Source: Desulfurellales bacterium
GTDB taxonomy: Bacteria > Campylobacterota_A > Desulfurellia > Desulfurellales > Hippeaceae
Assembly (NCBI GenBank): GCA_027014115.1
Contig: JALWEJ010000042.1
Span: 62,001-126,000, forward strand
Length of the DNA stretch: 64,000 nucleotides
Direction: 5' to 3'
Shown here: positions 34,252 through 42,460 of the stretch, in pieces
Layout: each line of letters starts with the position of its first letter
Position numbering within the stretch: the first letter of the stretch is position 1
Program-made: the position numbers and the translations under genes
The notes under the pieces: model-generated
What the model saw: the letters and a program-made list of their open reading frames with translations, nothing else
Told to the model about the DNA's origin: nothing
Database searches by the model: none

Positions 34252-34945
34252 AGTTAGGGATTTGCATGTTTATTACGGTGTTATACACGCCGTTAAAGGT
34301 ATAACATTTGATGTTCCTGAGGGTAAAATAGTAACTCTTATTGGTGCAAACGGAGCCGGTAAAAGTTCTACTTTAAAAGCTGTTGCCGGTTTGGTTAAGC
34401 CAAAGGGACATATACAGTTTTTAGGCCATGAAATGGTAGGGCGTAGTGCTCATAAGATTGCAAGGAGAGGGGCTGCTTTGGTTCCTGAAGGTAGACATGT
34501 TTTTGTTAATCTTACCATACTGGAAAATTTAAGAATGGGTGGATTTAATAAAAAGCGTTCCGAGCTTGAACCTCTTTATGAAAAGGCTTTTGAAATGTTT
34601 CCCATCTTAAAAGAAAGAGCAAATCAAAAAGCCGGAACCCTTTCGGGTGGAGAGCAGCAGATGTTGGCACTTGCCAGAGCATTGATGAGCGAGCCTTCTT
34701 TGCTTATGCTTGATGAGCCGTCTTTGGGATTGGCTCCCAAAATTGTTTCTGAGGTGTTCGATATTGTAAAAATGCTTAACTCAAAGGGTATGACTGTTTT
34801 GCTTGTTGAACAAAACGCTGCTCAGGCGTTAAAGATTGCTCATTATGCCTATGTTTTGGAAAATGGCACCATAACCCTTGAGGGTAATGCCAAAGAGCTT
34901 CTTAATAACGAGGATGTGAGAAAGAGCTATCTTGGAGAAATGTAG
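34244..34945 (+). CDS. livF: Branched-chain amino acid ABC transporter ATPase LivF
   Basis: Second ABC ATPase, 233 residues, with Walker A GANGAGKSS, canonical LSGGEQQML signature, Walker B LLMLDEPSLGLAP and H-loop EQNAAQAL (Gln replacing His, as in other LivF proteins). TTAGGAG precedes the ATG at 34244. Last gene of the liv operon, followed by a strong terminator. Confidence 0.96.
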   Translation: MLKVRDLHVYYGVIHAVKGITFDVPEGKIVTLIGANGAGKSSTLKAVAGLVKPKGHIQFLGHEMVGRSAHKIARRGAALVPEGRHVFVNLTILENLRMGGFNKKRSELEPLYEKAFEMFPILKERANQKAGTLSGGEQQMLALARALMSEPSLLMLDEPSLGLAPKIVSEVFDIVKMLNSKGMTVLLVEQNAAQALKIAHYAYVLENGTITLEGNAKELLNNEDVRKSYLGEM

Positions 34946-34961
34946 TTTTTTTGAATACCTC

Positions 34962-34998
34962 AAGCCCTAAATTGCAAAATTTAGGGCTTACCTTTTTT
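34962..34998 (+). terminator. Intrinsic terminator of liv operon
   Basis: A 12-bp perfect stem (34962-34973 with 34978-34989) closed by the loop GCAA, followed by a T-rich run up to 34998. Confidence 0.9.
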
Positions 34999-35003
34999 AT
35001 TTC

Positions 35004-35032
35004 TTGATTTTTTTTAAAAAAAGTTCTATAAA
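35004..35032 (+). promoter_or_regulatory. Predicted promoter of XRE-cupin regulator (leaderless)
   Basis: TTGATT (35004-35009) and TATAAA (35027-35032) with a 17-bp spacer. The ATG at 35042 is nine bases from the -10 and has no Shine-Dalgarno, so the mRNA should start zero to three bases before the start codon. Confidence 0.6.
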
Positions 35033-35041
35033 TAAAACATT

Positions 35042-35587
35042 ATGAAACTTGGAGAAAAGATTCGAAGTTTGCGGTCACTTAAGCATATGACTCTTAGAGA
35101 GTTGAGTAAAAAATCCGGCTGTTCGTTGGGTTTTTTGTCTCAGGTTGAACGCGACAAGGTATCGCCTACAATATCCAGCTTAAGAAAAATTTCCGATGCT
35201 CTTGATACAAATATAATCAGTTTGTTTGAGGAAGAACAGAAGGTTGATTCGATTGTTGTGAAAAAGTCTCAAAGGGGAAGATTCGAAAACAAAAGGTCAA
35301 AGGTTAGATATGAGCTTCTAAGACCTCAGTTTTCAGATACTACAATAGAAGCTTTATATATGTATCTTGACGGTGAGGCATCAAGCGGACAAATCCCCCA
35401 TTCTCACGAGGGTGAGGAACTTGCCATAGTTGTGAAGGGTAAGCTGAAGATAGAGGTTGGCGGAAAAGTGTATACCCTTGAGGAGGGAGATTCTGCGGTC
35501 TATAAATCCAGCATACCGCATCGATGGGTGAATCCGTCAAAAGAACCTGCTGAGGTTATCTGGATTAACCATCCTCCTACTTTTTAA
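35042..35587 (+). CDS. XRE-family regulator with C-terminal cupin domain
   Basis: A 181-residue DNA-binding protein. The helix-turn-helix spans about residues 5-60 (LRELSKKSGCSLGFLSQVERDKVSPTI region), and a cupin domain follows (residues about 108-175), with HSHEGEELAIVVKG and GDSAVYKSSIPHRWVNP. Regulators of this build (PuuR/SutR type) often sense small metabolites through the cupin. The HTH begins at residue 1, so the start is firm despite no Shine-Dalgarno. It lies between the liv operon and hemL; regulation of polyamine or amino-acid metabolism is possible. Confidence 0.9.
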   Translation: MKLGEKIRSLRSLKHMTLRELSKKSGCSLGFLSQVERDKVSPTISSLRKISDALDTNIISLFEEEQKVDSIVVKKSQRGRFENKRSKVRYELLRPQFSDTTIEALYMYLDGEASSGQIPHSHEGEELAIVVKGKLKIEVGGKVYTLEEGDSAVYKSSIPHRWVNPSKEPAEVIWINHPPTF

Positions 35588-35606
35588 AAAAAGAATTTTA
35601 TCTTTC

Positions 35607-35635
35607 TTGAATATAAACGGTCACTATGGTATTGT
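35607..35635 (+). promoter_or_regulatory. Possible hemL promoter
   Basis: TTGAAT (35607-35612) and TATTGT (35630-35635), 17-bp spacer, would give a leader of about 27 nt with GGAGG. Confidence 0.4.
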
Positions 35636-35668
35636 TTTTATATAGAATGTTTTTTGGAGGCTATTATA

Positions 35669-36970
35669 ATGTTTGAAAAAAGCAAAGAATTTTTTAGCCA
35701 GGCAAAGTTATACATAGCAGGCGGCGTAAATAGTCCTGTTAGGGCATTCAAATCGGTTGGTTTGAATCCTCTTTTTATAAAAAAAGCAAAAGGCTCAAAG
35801 ATATATGACGAAGATGGTAATGAATTTATTGATTATGTAAACAGCTGGGGTCCTGCGGTGGTGGGACATGCAAATGATTTGGTTGTAAAAAAAACAGAGG
35901 CTGTATTAAAAAACGGATTTAGTTTTGGAGCGCCTACTGTTTTGGAAACAGAGCTTGCAAAGCGTATAGTTGAGGCTTTTGATTCCATTGATGTTGTAAG
36001 GTTTGTAAGTTCCGGTACAGAGGCTGCAATGAGTGCCATCAGGCTTGCAAGGGGTGTAACACGAAGAGACAATATTTTGAAATTCTCGGGATGCTATCAT
36101 GGGCATTCAGACGGTTTGCTTGTAGGTGCAGGAAGTGGTGCAAGTACATTCGGTATTCCTTCAAGTTACGGTGTTCCTGTAGACTTTGCAAAACACACAC
36201 TACTTGCCGAATATAATAATCTTGATGAGGTAGAAGATATTTTCAAAAAACATGGTGATACTATAGCCTGTATCATTGTTGAGCCTGTAGCCGGCAATAT
36301 GGGGGTTGTAACACCAAAAATAGGATTCTTGGAAGGTTTAAGGAATATATGCGATGAATATGGAGCTTTGTTGATTATAGATGAGGTGATGACTGGTTTT
36401 AGACTTACATACGGTGGGGCTCAGCATATATACGGCGTTACTCCGGATATTACAATATTGGGAAAGGTTATAGGTGGTGGAATGCCGACTGCTTGTTTTG
36501 GTGCCAAAGAAGATATTATGAATCAACTCTCACCCGAAGGTGGTGTATATCAGGCAGGCACTTTAAGCGGAAACCCTATAGCAATGGCAGCTGGTATTAC
36601 AACACTTGATATTTTAAAAAGTAAAAAACCTTATGATGAATTTAAAAAAAATACGGCAAAAATAGTATCAAGGGCTGTTGGTTTGGCACAAAAGTACAGC
36701 ATACCTCTCTCTGGTGAATCTGTTGGTTCGATGTTTTCTCTGTTTTTTAGAGAAAATAAACCAAAAAATTATGCTGAGGTTTCTCAATGCGACTTGAGGT
36801 TGTTTTCAAACTATTTTGCAGGAATGTTAGAGAGAGGTATATATTTGCCTCCGTCTCAATTTGAAGCAAACTTTATAACGATGCACCATACTTTATCTGA
36901 TGTTGAGAATACACTCGTTGTACTTGAAGAGGTTTTGGAAGATATAGCCGCAGGGAAATTATATGTATGA
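35669..36970 (+). CDS. hemL: Glutamate-1-semialdehyde 2,1-aminomutase
   Basis: PLP enzyme making 5-aminolevulinate for heme in the C5 pathway. The 433-residue protein shows AGGVNSPVRAFK near the N terminus, SSGTEAAMSAIRLARG, GCYHGHSDG, the PLP Asp in IIDEVMTGFR and the Schiff-base Lys in ILGKVIGGGMP (about residue 268). ATG 35669 follows GGAGG by eight bases; a TTG 15 bases upstream overlaps that Shine-Dalgarno and is rejected. The atpZ start overlaps its stop by four bases, so hemL and the F0 genes are linked. Confidence 0.97.
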   Translation: MFEKSKEFFSQAKLYIAGGVNSPVRAFKSVGLNPLFIKKAKGSKIYDEDGNEFIDYVNSWGPAVVGHANDLVVKKTEAVLKNGFSFGAPTVLETELAKRIVEAFDSIDVVRFVSSGTEAAMSAIRLARGVTRRDNILKFSGCYHGHSDGLLVGAGSGASTFGIPSSYGVPVDFAKHTLLAEYNNLDEVEDIFKKHGDTIACIIVEPVAGNMGVVTPKIGFLEGLRNICDEYGALLIIDEVMTGFRLTYGGAQHIYGVTPDITILGKVIGGGMPTACFGAKEDIMNQLSPEGGVYQAGTLSGNPIAMAAGITTLDILKSKKPYDEFKKNTAKIVSRAVGLAQKYSIPLSGESVGSMFSLFFRENKPKNYAEVSQCDLRLFSNYFAGMLERGIYLPPSQFEANFITMHHTLSDVENTLVVLEEVLEDIAAGKLYV

Positions 36971-37218
36971 AACAAAACGATAAAAAAAATAAAAAGTTTT
37001 ATCTTGATCTTTATGAATCTACTACAGTGGGTTTTAGTGTCGTTTTTTCCATATTGATAGGTGGTGGAGTTGGGTATTGGGTGGATAATAAGTTTCACAC
37101 TTCCCACCATCTTGGTTTTTTCTTTTTTCTTTTGGTAGGGATTATTGCAGGGTTTCAAAATATGTATAGAGGTATAAAGAAGTTTAAGTCAAATGATAGT
37201 AACGACAAAAAAACTTGA
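36967..37218 (+). CDS. atpZ: AtpZ/AtpI-family protein
   Basis: An 83-residue membrane protein with two helices (about residues 20-40 and 46-66) and the GGGVGYWVDNKF loop of the AtpZ/AtpI family. AtpZ and AtpI together are thought to aid F0 assembly and magnesium uptake. Overlaps hemL by four bases and the next gene by 26. Confidence 0.85.
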   Translation: MKQNDKKNKKFYLDLYESTTVGFSVVFSILIGGGVGYWVDNKFHTSHHLGFFFFLLVGIIAGFQNMYRGIKKFKSNDSNDKKT

Positions 37219-37549
37219 AATAATTTTTGTTATAGTGTATTTTGTAATTGCAATTTTTTGCATTGTTTTTTCTAATATTCACTGCTTAATTGGTAGTTTT
37301 TTCGGTGCTTTAGTCGGTATTTTGGATTGGTATGTTATAAAATTTATGTCCAAAAGGTGGCTTAGGCGGGGCGGTTATTCGTTCTTTGAAAATTCATTAA
37401 GATTTTTGTTTATTGGTTTTAGTATTTGGATTTTATTTAGAGCAAAAATTAGTATTATTGGTATTGTTTTGGGCTTGTCGGTTGTACCGGCATCGATTGT
37501 TGCTGTGACAGTTATTGTAATGATTAATAATAAAAATACTACGGTTTGA
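37193..37549 (+). CDS. atpI: ATP synthase subunit I-like protein
   Basis: A 118-residue protein with four predicted helices and the motif GALVGILDWYVIKFM, as in F-type ATP synthase I-subunit (AtpI/UncI) proteins. Starts within atpZ (26-base overlap), which argues for coupling. Lies directly before atpB, as the family usually does. Confidence 0.8.
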   Translation: MIVTTKKLEIIFVIVYFVIAIFCIVFSNIHCLIGSFFGALVGILDWYVIKFMSKRWLRRGGYSFFENSLRFLFIGFSIWILFRAKISIIGIVLGLSVVPASIVAVTVIVMINNKNTTV

Positions 37550-37564
37550 TTTAGGGGGTCTTAA

Positions 37565-38239
37565 ATGGAAGCACCAAGTTTTTTGGATTTTATTATTCAT
37601 TCTACTGGTTTGCCGGGATACTTGGTTTTTACTTGGTTTATAATGTTGGTTATTATTGCTTTTGCTTTAACAGCAAAAGCTACATTAAAACTCATGCCCG
37701 ATGGTTTTCAAAATGTTGTAGAGGCTGTTGTTGAGGGTCTTTATAATTTTGTAGAAGAAATATTGGGAGAAGAAGAGGCAAAAAAACATTTTCCGTTGAT
37801 TGCAACACTCGGAATTTTTATATTTTTTGCAAATATAGTTGAGCTTATACCCGGATTTATTCCTCCGACATCTTCTTGGAATACAACAATAGCTATGGCA
37901 ATTATAGTTTTTGCATACTATCAATATCTTGGTATCAAAACACACGGTATTAAATATGTAAAGCATTTTATGGGTCCTGTGTGGTGGCTTGTACCGTTGA
38001 TGCTGCCTGTTGAGATAGTCGGACATTTTGCAAGAATTTTATCATTATCTGTCAGGTTGTTTGGTAATGTCGGTGGTGATGATATTCTATTGGCAGTTCT
38101 GTTTTTCTTGGCTCCTTGGCTTATACCTATGCCTGTTATGGCGCTTGTATTATTGGCTGCCGTTATTCAATCTTTTATTTTTCCGCTTTTGTCCACACTT
38201 TATATAGCTGATGCCATAAGCGGACACGAAGAAGGATAA
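37565..38239 (+). CDS. atpB: ATP synthase F0 subunit a
   Basis: Stator subunit of the rotary ATP synthase, 224 residues with five to six helices. The essential Arg is in SLSVRLFGN (about residue 161), and the half-channel region LLPVEIVGH-like sequence is here MLPVEIVGHFARI. GGGGGTC precedes the ATG. Followed by atpE after 54 bp; subunits b, delta, alpha, gamma, beta and epsilon are not in the window, so F0 and F1 genes are split. Confidence 0.95.
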   Translation: MEAPSFLDFIIHSTGLPGYLVFTWFIMLVIIAFALTAKATLKLMPDGFQNVVEAVVEGLYNFVEEILGEEEAKKHFPLIATLGIFIFFANIVELIPGFIPPTSSWNTTIAMAIIVFAYYQYLGIKTHGIKYVKHFMGPVWWLVPLMLPVEIVGHFARILSLSVRLFGNVGGDDILLAVLFFLAPWLIPMPVMALVLLAAVIQSFIFPLLSTLYIADAISGHEEG

Positions 38240-38293
38240 AATTGTTATTTATTGAGTTTTTTATGTTTTGATTTTTTGTGAGGAGGTGGAGTT

Positions 38294-38635
38294 ATGAGGA
38301 AAGCTGGAACACTCATGTTGGTCTTGGTTGGAGTAATGTTGGCTTTGCCTGCATTTGCTGCAGGTGATGCAGAGACCGGTTCTTTGATTCTTAAGAAGTA
38401 CTACATGTATGTTGCCATGGGTGGTGCTATAGGCCTTGGTCTTGCAGCAGGTGGCGGCGGAATCGGTCAGGGACATGCAGTTAACGGAACTGTTCTTGCA
38501 ACGGCAAGAAATCCTGGTCTTTCAGGTAAGCTGCTTACTCTGATGATGATCGGTCTTGCTATGATTGAGTCTCTCGTTATCTACATGCTTGTTATTGTTC
38601 TTATCATTTTCTACACAAATCCATTCCACATCTAA
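38294..38635 (+). CDS. atpE: ATP synthase F0 subunit c
   Basis: Rotor proteolipid of 113 residues. Residues 1-22 look like a signal peptide (AFA-A), as in Campylobacterota c subunits, followed by two helices joined by the ARNPG loop. The ion-carrying Glu92 is in AMIESLVIY. Gln59 (GIGQG), Ser93 and Tyr97 match positions used by sodium-binding c rings, but the further Thr is Leu94. AGGAGG lies 10 bases before the ATG. Followed by a terminator. Confidence 0.95.
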   Translation: MRKAGTLMLVLVGVMLALPAFAAGDAETGSLILKKYYMYVAMGGAIGLGLAAGGGGIGQGHAVNGTVLATARNPGLSGKLLTLMMIGLAMIESLVIYMLVIVLIIFYTNPFHI

Positions 38636-38653
38636 AAAAAGATATTTTGCAGA

Positions 38654-38684
38654 AAGGGAAGGGTATTTGCTCTTTCCTTTTTTT
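38654..38684 (+). terminator. Intrinsic terminator of hemL-F0 operon
   Basis: A 10-bp stem (38654-38663 with 38670-38679, two G-T pairs) with a 6-nt loop, followed by a T-run to 38684. Confidence 0.75.
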
Positions 38685-38707
38685 ATTTTTATTAGGAAAA
38701 AATAAAA

Positions 38708-40825
38708 ATGCTACTTAGTAGCAAAAGGCTTAATAGTATTATAATTTCTTTGTCCAAAGAGGAATACTTAAGTAAAGGTTGGGGAATTTTACTTAAAGAG
38801 GTATCGGCAGTTTTTGGTGCAAAATCGGCATTTTTATCTTTTATTGATGAAGACAACAATATTATAAAGTGTCTTAATGAAAATAATGAGTTCACAATAA
38901 CACAGAAAAATAAAATAGCTAAGGATGTTTTAAGAAAAAAACAGAGTATTGCCGTTGAGAATTATCCGCTCAGTAAGTATTCTTCAAAATACTGGGTTGA
39001 ACGGGGCGTGAAATCGGTTATGGCAGCACCGATTTATTTTGAAGATAAGATATATGCTGTTTTAGAGGTTGTTTATCATAGAAATAAAAAACTGACATCT
39101 GAGGAGCTTGAAACACTTGAAACACTGACTCTGCTTCTTGGTACATTTTTATACAGCAACAAAATACATAATCATTTTAAAAACATATTGGACATCAACA
39201 ACAAGATGTTTAACCTTTTATATGCTATTGACATTCCTGCATCCTATAAAAGTGAAGAGTTTATAGAATGGTTGAAAAAAATATTTCGAACCTTGTCATA
39301 TATAAGTGGCTGCATTGCTATAGGTGTTGTTTATCCTGATGAGAATGTTTACGGTACATATTACAATTTCAAAGGTGAAGATAATTTCTACATAAAATAC
39401 AATGAAGATGAAGTTATAAGAGATTTGATTGCCTATAAGATATGCAGAAATAATATCAAAAAACCCCTTATGGATGAAGATGTTGCTAAAGAAGGCATAA
39501 CTCTGTCCAAACCTCTAAAAAATGAAAATGTTAAATCATCCATATTTCTGCCTGTTGTTATTAACGGAAAGACTGTTGCTGCATTCGGCATAGGTTTTTC
39601 TCAAAAAAATGTATTAACTAAAGAGTATCAGCAAATACTTTTATCGTTTGCATATTATGTTATTCTCTCAATACTGTCATCCAAGAATATATCCAAAGCC
39701 TATTCAATGCTTTCTGAAACCGAAGAGGAGTTTCTTGAATCTATAGTTTTAATGATGGAGGCAAGGGATGTGTATACAAAGGGACATTCTCAAAGAGTTG
39801 CATATTATGCCAAAAATATTGCTAAAGTTTTGGGCTTAGGTGAAAAAGAACAGAATGATATATACCTTGCAGGTATTGTTCATGATATAGGAAAAATAGG
39901 TATACCCGACAATGTTCTTTTAAAACCGGGAAAACTTACGAGTAATGAATTTAAGATTATGCAGTATCATCCGGTATTTTCTTATCAGATAGTCAAAAAC
40001 ATAAAGCAGTTTAAAGGTGATATAGCTTTGTATGTGAAGTATCATCATGAGCGCTGCGACGGAAGCGGTTATTCGGATGGACTGAAGTGTAAAGATATAC
40101 CCATTGGTGCAAGAATACTTGCTATTGCCGATGTTTTTGATGCTGTTACAAGCTCAAGACCCTACAGGAGCAGGCTTTTACTTGATGAAGCTTTAAATAT
40201 TCTAAAAGAGCCGTCAAATAAACTTGATTTGGATATAGTGGAAAAGTCGCTTGATGTTTTAAGTGAGGTTTTTATAGAAGAGTATGATGAAGAATGTTAT
40301 TTTATGCCAAAAGAGATAGATTTAATCAGAAAACAGTTCTTTACAACAGACTATGTAACGGGTCTTATGAACAGAAAGCAGTTTATTGAGTTGGTAGATA
40401 GTATGATACGAAAAAAAGAGGTGTTTAATCTGTTTCTTGTGGATATAGTTGATTTGGATTATATAAATTACAAATATTCTATGAGTACGGGCGATAAGGT
40501 TTTGTCTTATATTGCAAAAACTCTTTCGAATATGAAAAATGTTGAATATCCATCAAGGATGGGTTCGGACTCATTTGTTTTTGTTTCAAAAGATTATAAG
40601 GATTGTGATAAGGATTCTTTAAAAGATAAAATAAAGTCAAAGTTGATAAATAGCCTTGAACAGGACGATGAATGTAAAAAGAAGCAGTTCAACCCCGATT
40701 TGATAGATTTCTATATTACATGCACTATGTTTGATAAAAATTCCAACAATGATGCAGAAGGCTTAATCTATGAATGCAGGCTTGAAAAGAAAAAAGCCTG
40801 TAGATTACTCTATGCTGATAAATAG
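38708..40825 (+). CDS. GAF - HD-GYP - degenerate GGDEF signalling protein
   Basis: A 705-residue cytoplasmic protein. Residues about 10-150 and 165-320 are GAF-like sensor domains. The HD-GYP phosphodiesterase domain (about 340-510) has GHSQRVAYYA, IVHDIGKIG and HHERCDGSGYSDGL, so GYP reads GYS. The C terminus (about 540-700) follows GGDEF architecture (DYVTGLMNRKQFIEL), but the signature is GSDSF, so cyclase activity is unlikely. Expected to hydrolyse cyclic di-GMP. Weak Shine-Dalgarno AGGAAA. It is convergent with the molybdopterin gene and overlaps it by 21 bases. Confidence 0.88.
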   Translation: MLLSSKRLNSIIISLSKEEYLSKGWGILLKEVSAVFGAKSAFLSFIDEDNNIIKCLNENNEFTITQKNKIAKDVLRKKQSIAVENYPLSKYSSKYWVERGVKSVMAAPIYFEDKIYAVLEVVYHRNKKLTSEELETLETLTLLLGTFLYSNKIHNHFKNILDINNKMFNLLYAIDIPASYKSEEFIEWLKKIFRTLSYISGCIAIGVVYPDENVYGTYYNFKGEDNFYIKYNEDEVIRDLIAYKICRNNIKKPLMDEDVAKEGITLSKPLKNENVKSSIFLPVVINGKTVAAFGIGFSQKNVLTKEYQQILLSFAYYVILSILSSKNISKAYSMLSETEEEFLESIVLMMEARDVYTKGHSQRVAYYAKNIAKVLGLGEKEQNDIYLAGIVHDIGKIGIPDNVLLKPGKLTSNEFKIMQYHPVFSYQIVKNIKQFKGDIALYVKYHHERCDGSGYSDGLKCKDIPIGARILAIADVFDAVTSSRPYRSRLLLDEALNILKEPSNKLDLDIVEKSLDVLSEVFIEEYDEECYFMPKEIDLIRKQFFTTDYVTGLMNRKQFIELVDSMIRKKEVFNLFLVDIVDLDYINYKYSMSTGDKVLSYIAKTLSNMKNVEYPSRMGSDSFVFVSKDYKDCDKDSLKDKIKSKLINSLEQDDECKKKQFNPDLIDFYITCTMFDKNSNNDAEGLIYECRLEKKKACRLLYADK

Positions 40826-42460
40826 GTCGTAGTATGATAAACCGTATTTTGCGTCTGTTGGTTTGCTTTCTGTGAGACTGTTAAAACATGCCGATCTATT
40901 TTTATAGGCATATGCAGTATTTCCTTTAATCCTACTGCTTACAATACATTTAAGTGTACATTGTGAAATAGAGCTTTTTACTGTAATTGTATCTCCGCTT
41001 TTTAGTAGATGTTTAGATGCAGTTTCTTTTGAGATATATAGGGTATCTGTCTCTATCTGCTCTGTTTGCGAATTTAAATAATCTTGAGAGGATAGTGTAA
41101 TGAGTCTGATTTTGGATTCTTCTGTTTGAGGATTCAGTAAATCTATCTGCTTTTTATCAAAGATTCTTTTGTTGTTGTTTGTATTTTCAAAAATCTCTTC
41201 CTTTTTAGGCAGTTCTATATCTATGTTTAAAAGGCTTGAAAGTTTTAAAACTGCATCTGTATCAGAAAAACCGGATTTTAAATACCTGTTTCTTGTGAGA
41301 GTTTTATTAAAAAAATAGCTTCCTTGAATATCATCTTGAGCAAACATACCGTCAACCTTTATGAAAAAGTCGGCATATTTTGCTGTTTTTGTATAGTTTG
41401 TGTCAACCACTAAAACGGTTGATTTTTTTAATGCTTCAATCCAGTTTGAATTTTGAGGCATTGTTATTGTTGGATTTGCAGCAACAATAACAATAGTATC
41501 GAAGAAATTATTTTGCAGATATTTTGTTGTATCTGCTATATCTATAATATTTCTTTTATCTGTTTTGATTTTTTTCAATCCTTCTTTGGATGAGCGTGAA
41601 TAAAAAAGATTGTCTGTATTGTTTGTAAAATAAGCAAGCCTATTTATCCACTGTATTATGTTTTTGCCGTTTGAATATCGCTGCATGCCAAAACCTTCAA
41701 TAATACCTGTCTTTGTTGGTTCTATGCTTTTTATTAGATACTTAAAATCACTTTTTTTAACCCCTGTTTTTTCTAAAAGGTTGTCCTGCTTTGGCACATA
41801 TCCCATTTGTGATAACAGAGAGTATGCTAAAAGACCATCTGTTGCAGGATTGATTTGAATAAATCTATCTGCTATTTTTGAAGTTTCCGATTTTATAGGG
41901 TCTATATAGATTATTTTTTTGCCGAGTTTCTTTAGTTTATGGATATAGACAAACAGATGCGGTGATGTTGTATAGGCATTTTTGCCGAAGATAAGAATGT
42001 TATTACAGTTTTTCAGGTTTTCTATTGGTGGATTTGTGCAAACTCCAAAATCCTCCAGATGGGCGGTTATACCTGTTTCATCACAAGGGCTGCCGTTTAC
42101 AAAATAGCAATTTTTAAAGTTTGAGAACAGCTTATCCCAAAAACCCATATAGTATCCCAAAGAACCACTGCCTCTGTAGAACAATATTTTTTTATCAGAA
42201 TTTTGTTTTAGGTAGTTTGCAAAAGCCTTTATTGCGTCTTCGTTGAATATCTTTTTGCCGTTTTTAACTACAAATGAGCTTGAATTATTGTCAGCAACCT
42301 CTCTTTTGTAGAAATTTTTAAGTTTTTTGCAAACAAATCCATTGTCTATAAATGATTCCTTTATACCTTGAAATATAACTTTTTTGTTTTTATCCTCTTT
42401 TATATAAAATTCACATGTATCAGGGCAGTCTTTTGAGCAGAATAGTTTTACCTTATCCAT
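40805..42460 (-). CDS. Molybdopterin-dependent oxidoreductase
   Basis: A 551-residue DMSO-reductase-family catalytic subunit. The N-terminal CSKDCPDTCEF plus a following Cys (FVCKK) would hold a 4Fe-4S cluster. The molybdopterin-binding folds follow: SGSLGYYMG near residue 97, GKNAYTTSPH near 160, IQINPATDGLLAYSLL, and a C-terminal aspartate-decarboxylase-like barrel with KHLLKSGDTI. No Tat signal, no electron-transfer subunits beside it. The substrate is unknown. It is shorter than typical family members (650-800). Overlaps the JetD-like gene by 13 bases. Confidence 0.85.
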   Translation of the reverse strand: MDKVKLFCSKDCPDTCEFYIKEDKNKKVIFQGIKESFIDNGFVCKKLKNFYKREVADNNSSSFVVKNGKKIFNEDAIKAFANYLKQNSDKKILFYRGSGSLGYYMGFWDKLFSNFKNCYFVNGSPCDETGITAHLEDFGVCTNPPIENLKNCNNILIFGKNAYTTSPHLFVYIHKLKKLGKKIIYIDPIKSETSKIADRFIQINPATDGLLAYSLLSQMGYVPKQDNLLEKTGVKKSDFKYLIKSIEPTKTGIIEGFGMQRYSNGKNIIQWINRLAYFTNNTDNLFYSRSSKEGLKKIKTDKRNIIDIADTTKYLQNNFFDTIVIVAANPTITMPQNSNWIEALKKSTVLVVDTNYTKTAKYADFFIKVDGMFAQDDIQGSYFFNKTLTRNRYLKSGFSDTDAVLKLSSLLNIDIELPKKEEIFENTNNNKRIFDKKQIDLLNPQTEESKIRLITLSSQDYLNSQTEQIETDTLYISKETASKHLLKSGDTITVKSSISQCTLKCIVSSRIKGNTAYAYKNRSACFNSLTESKPTDAKYGLSYYDLFISIE

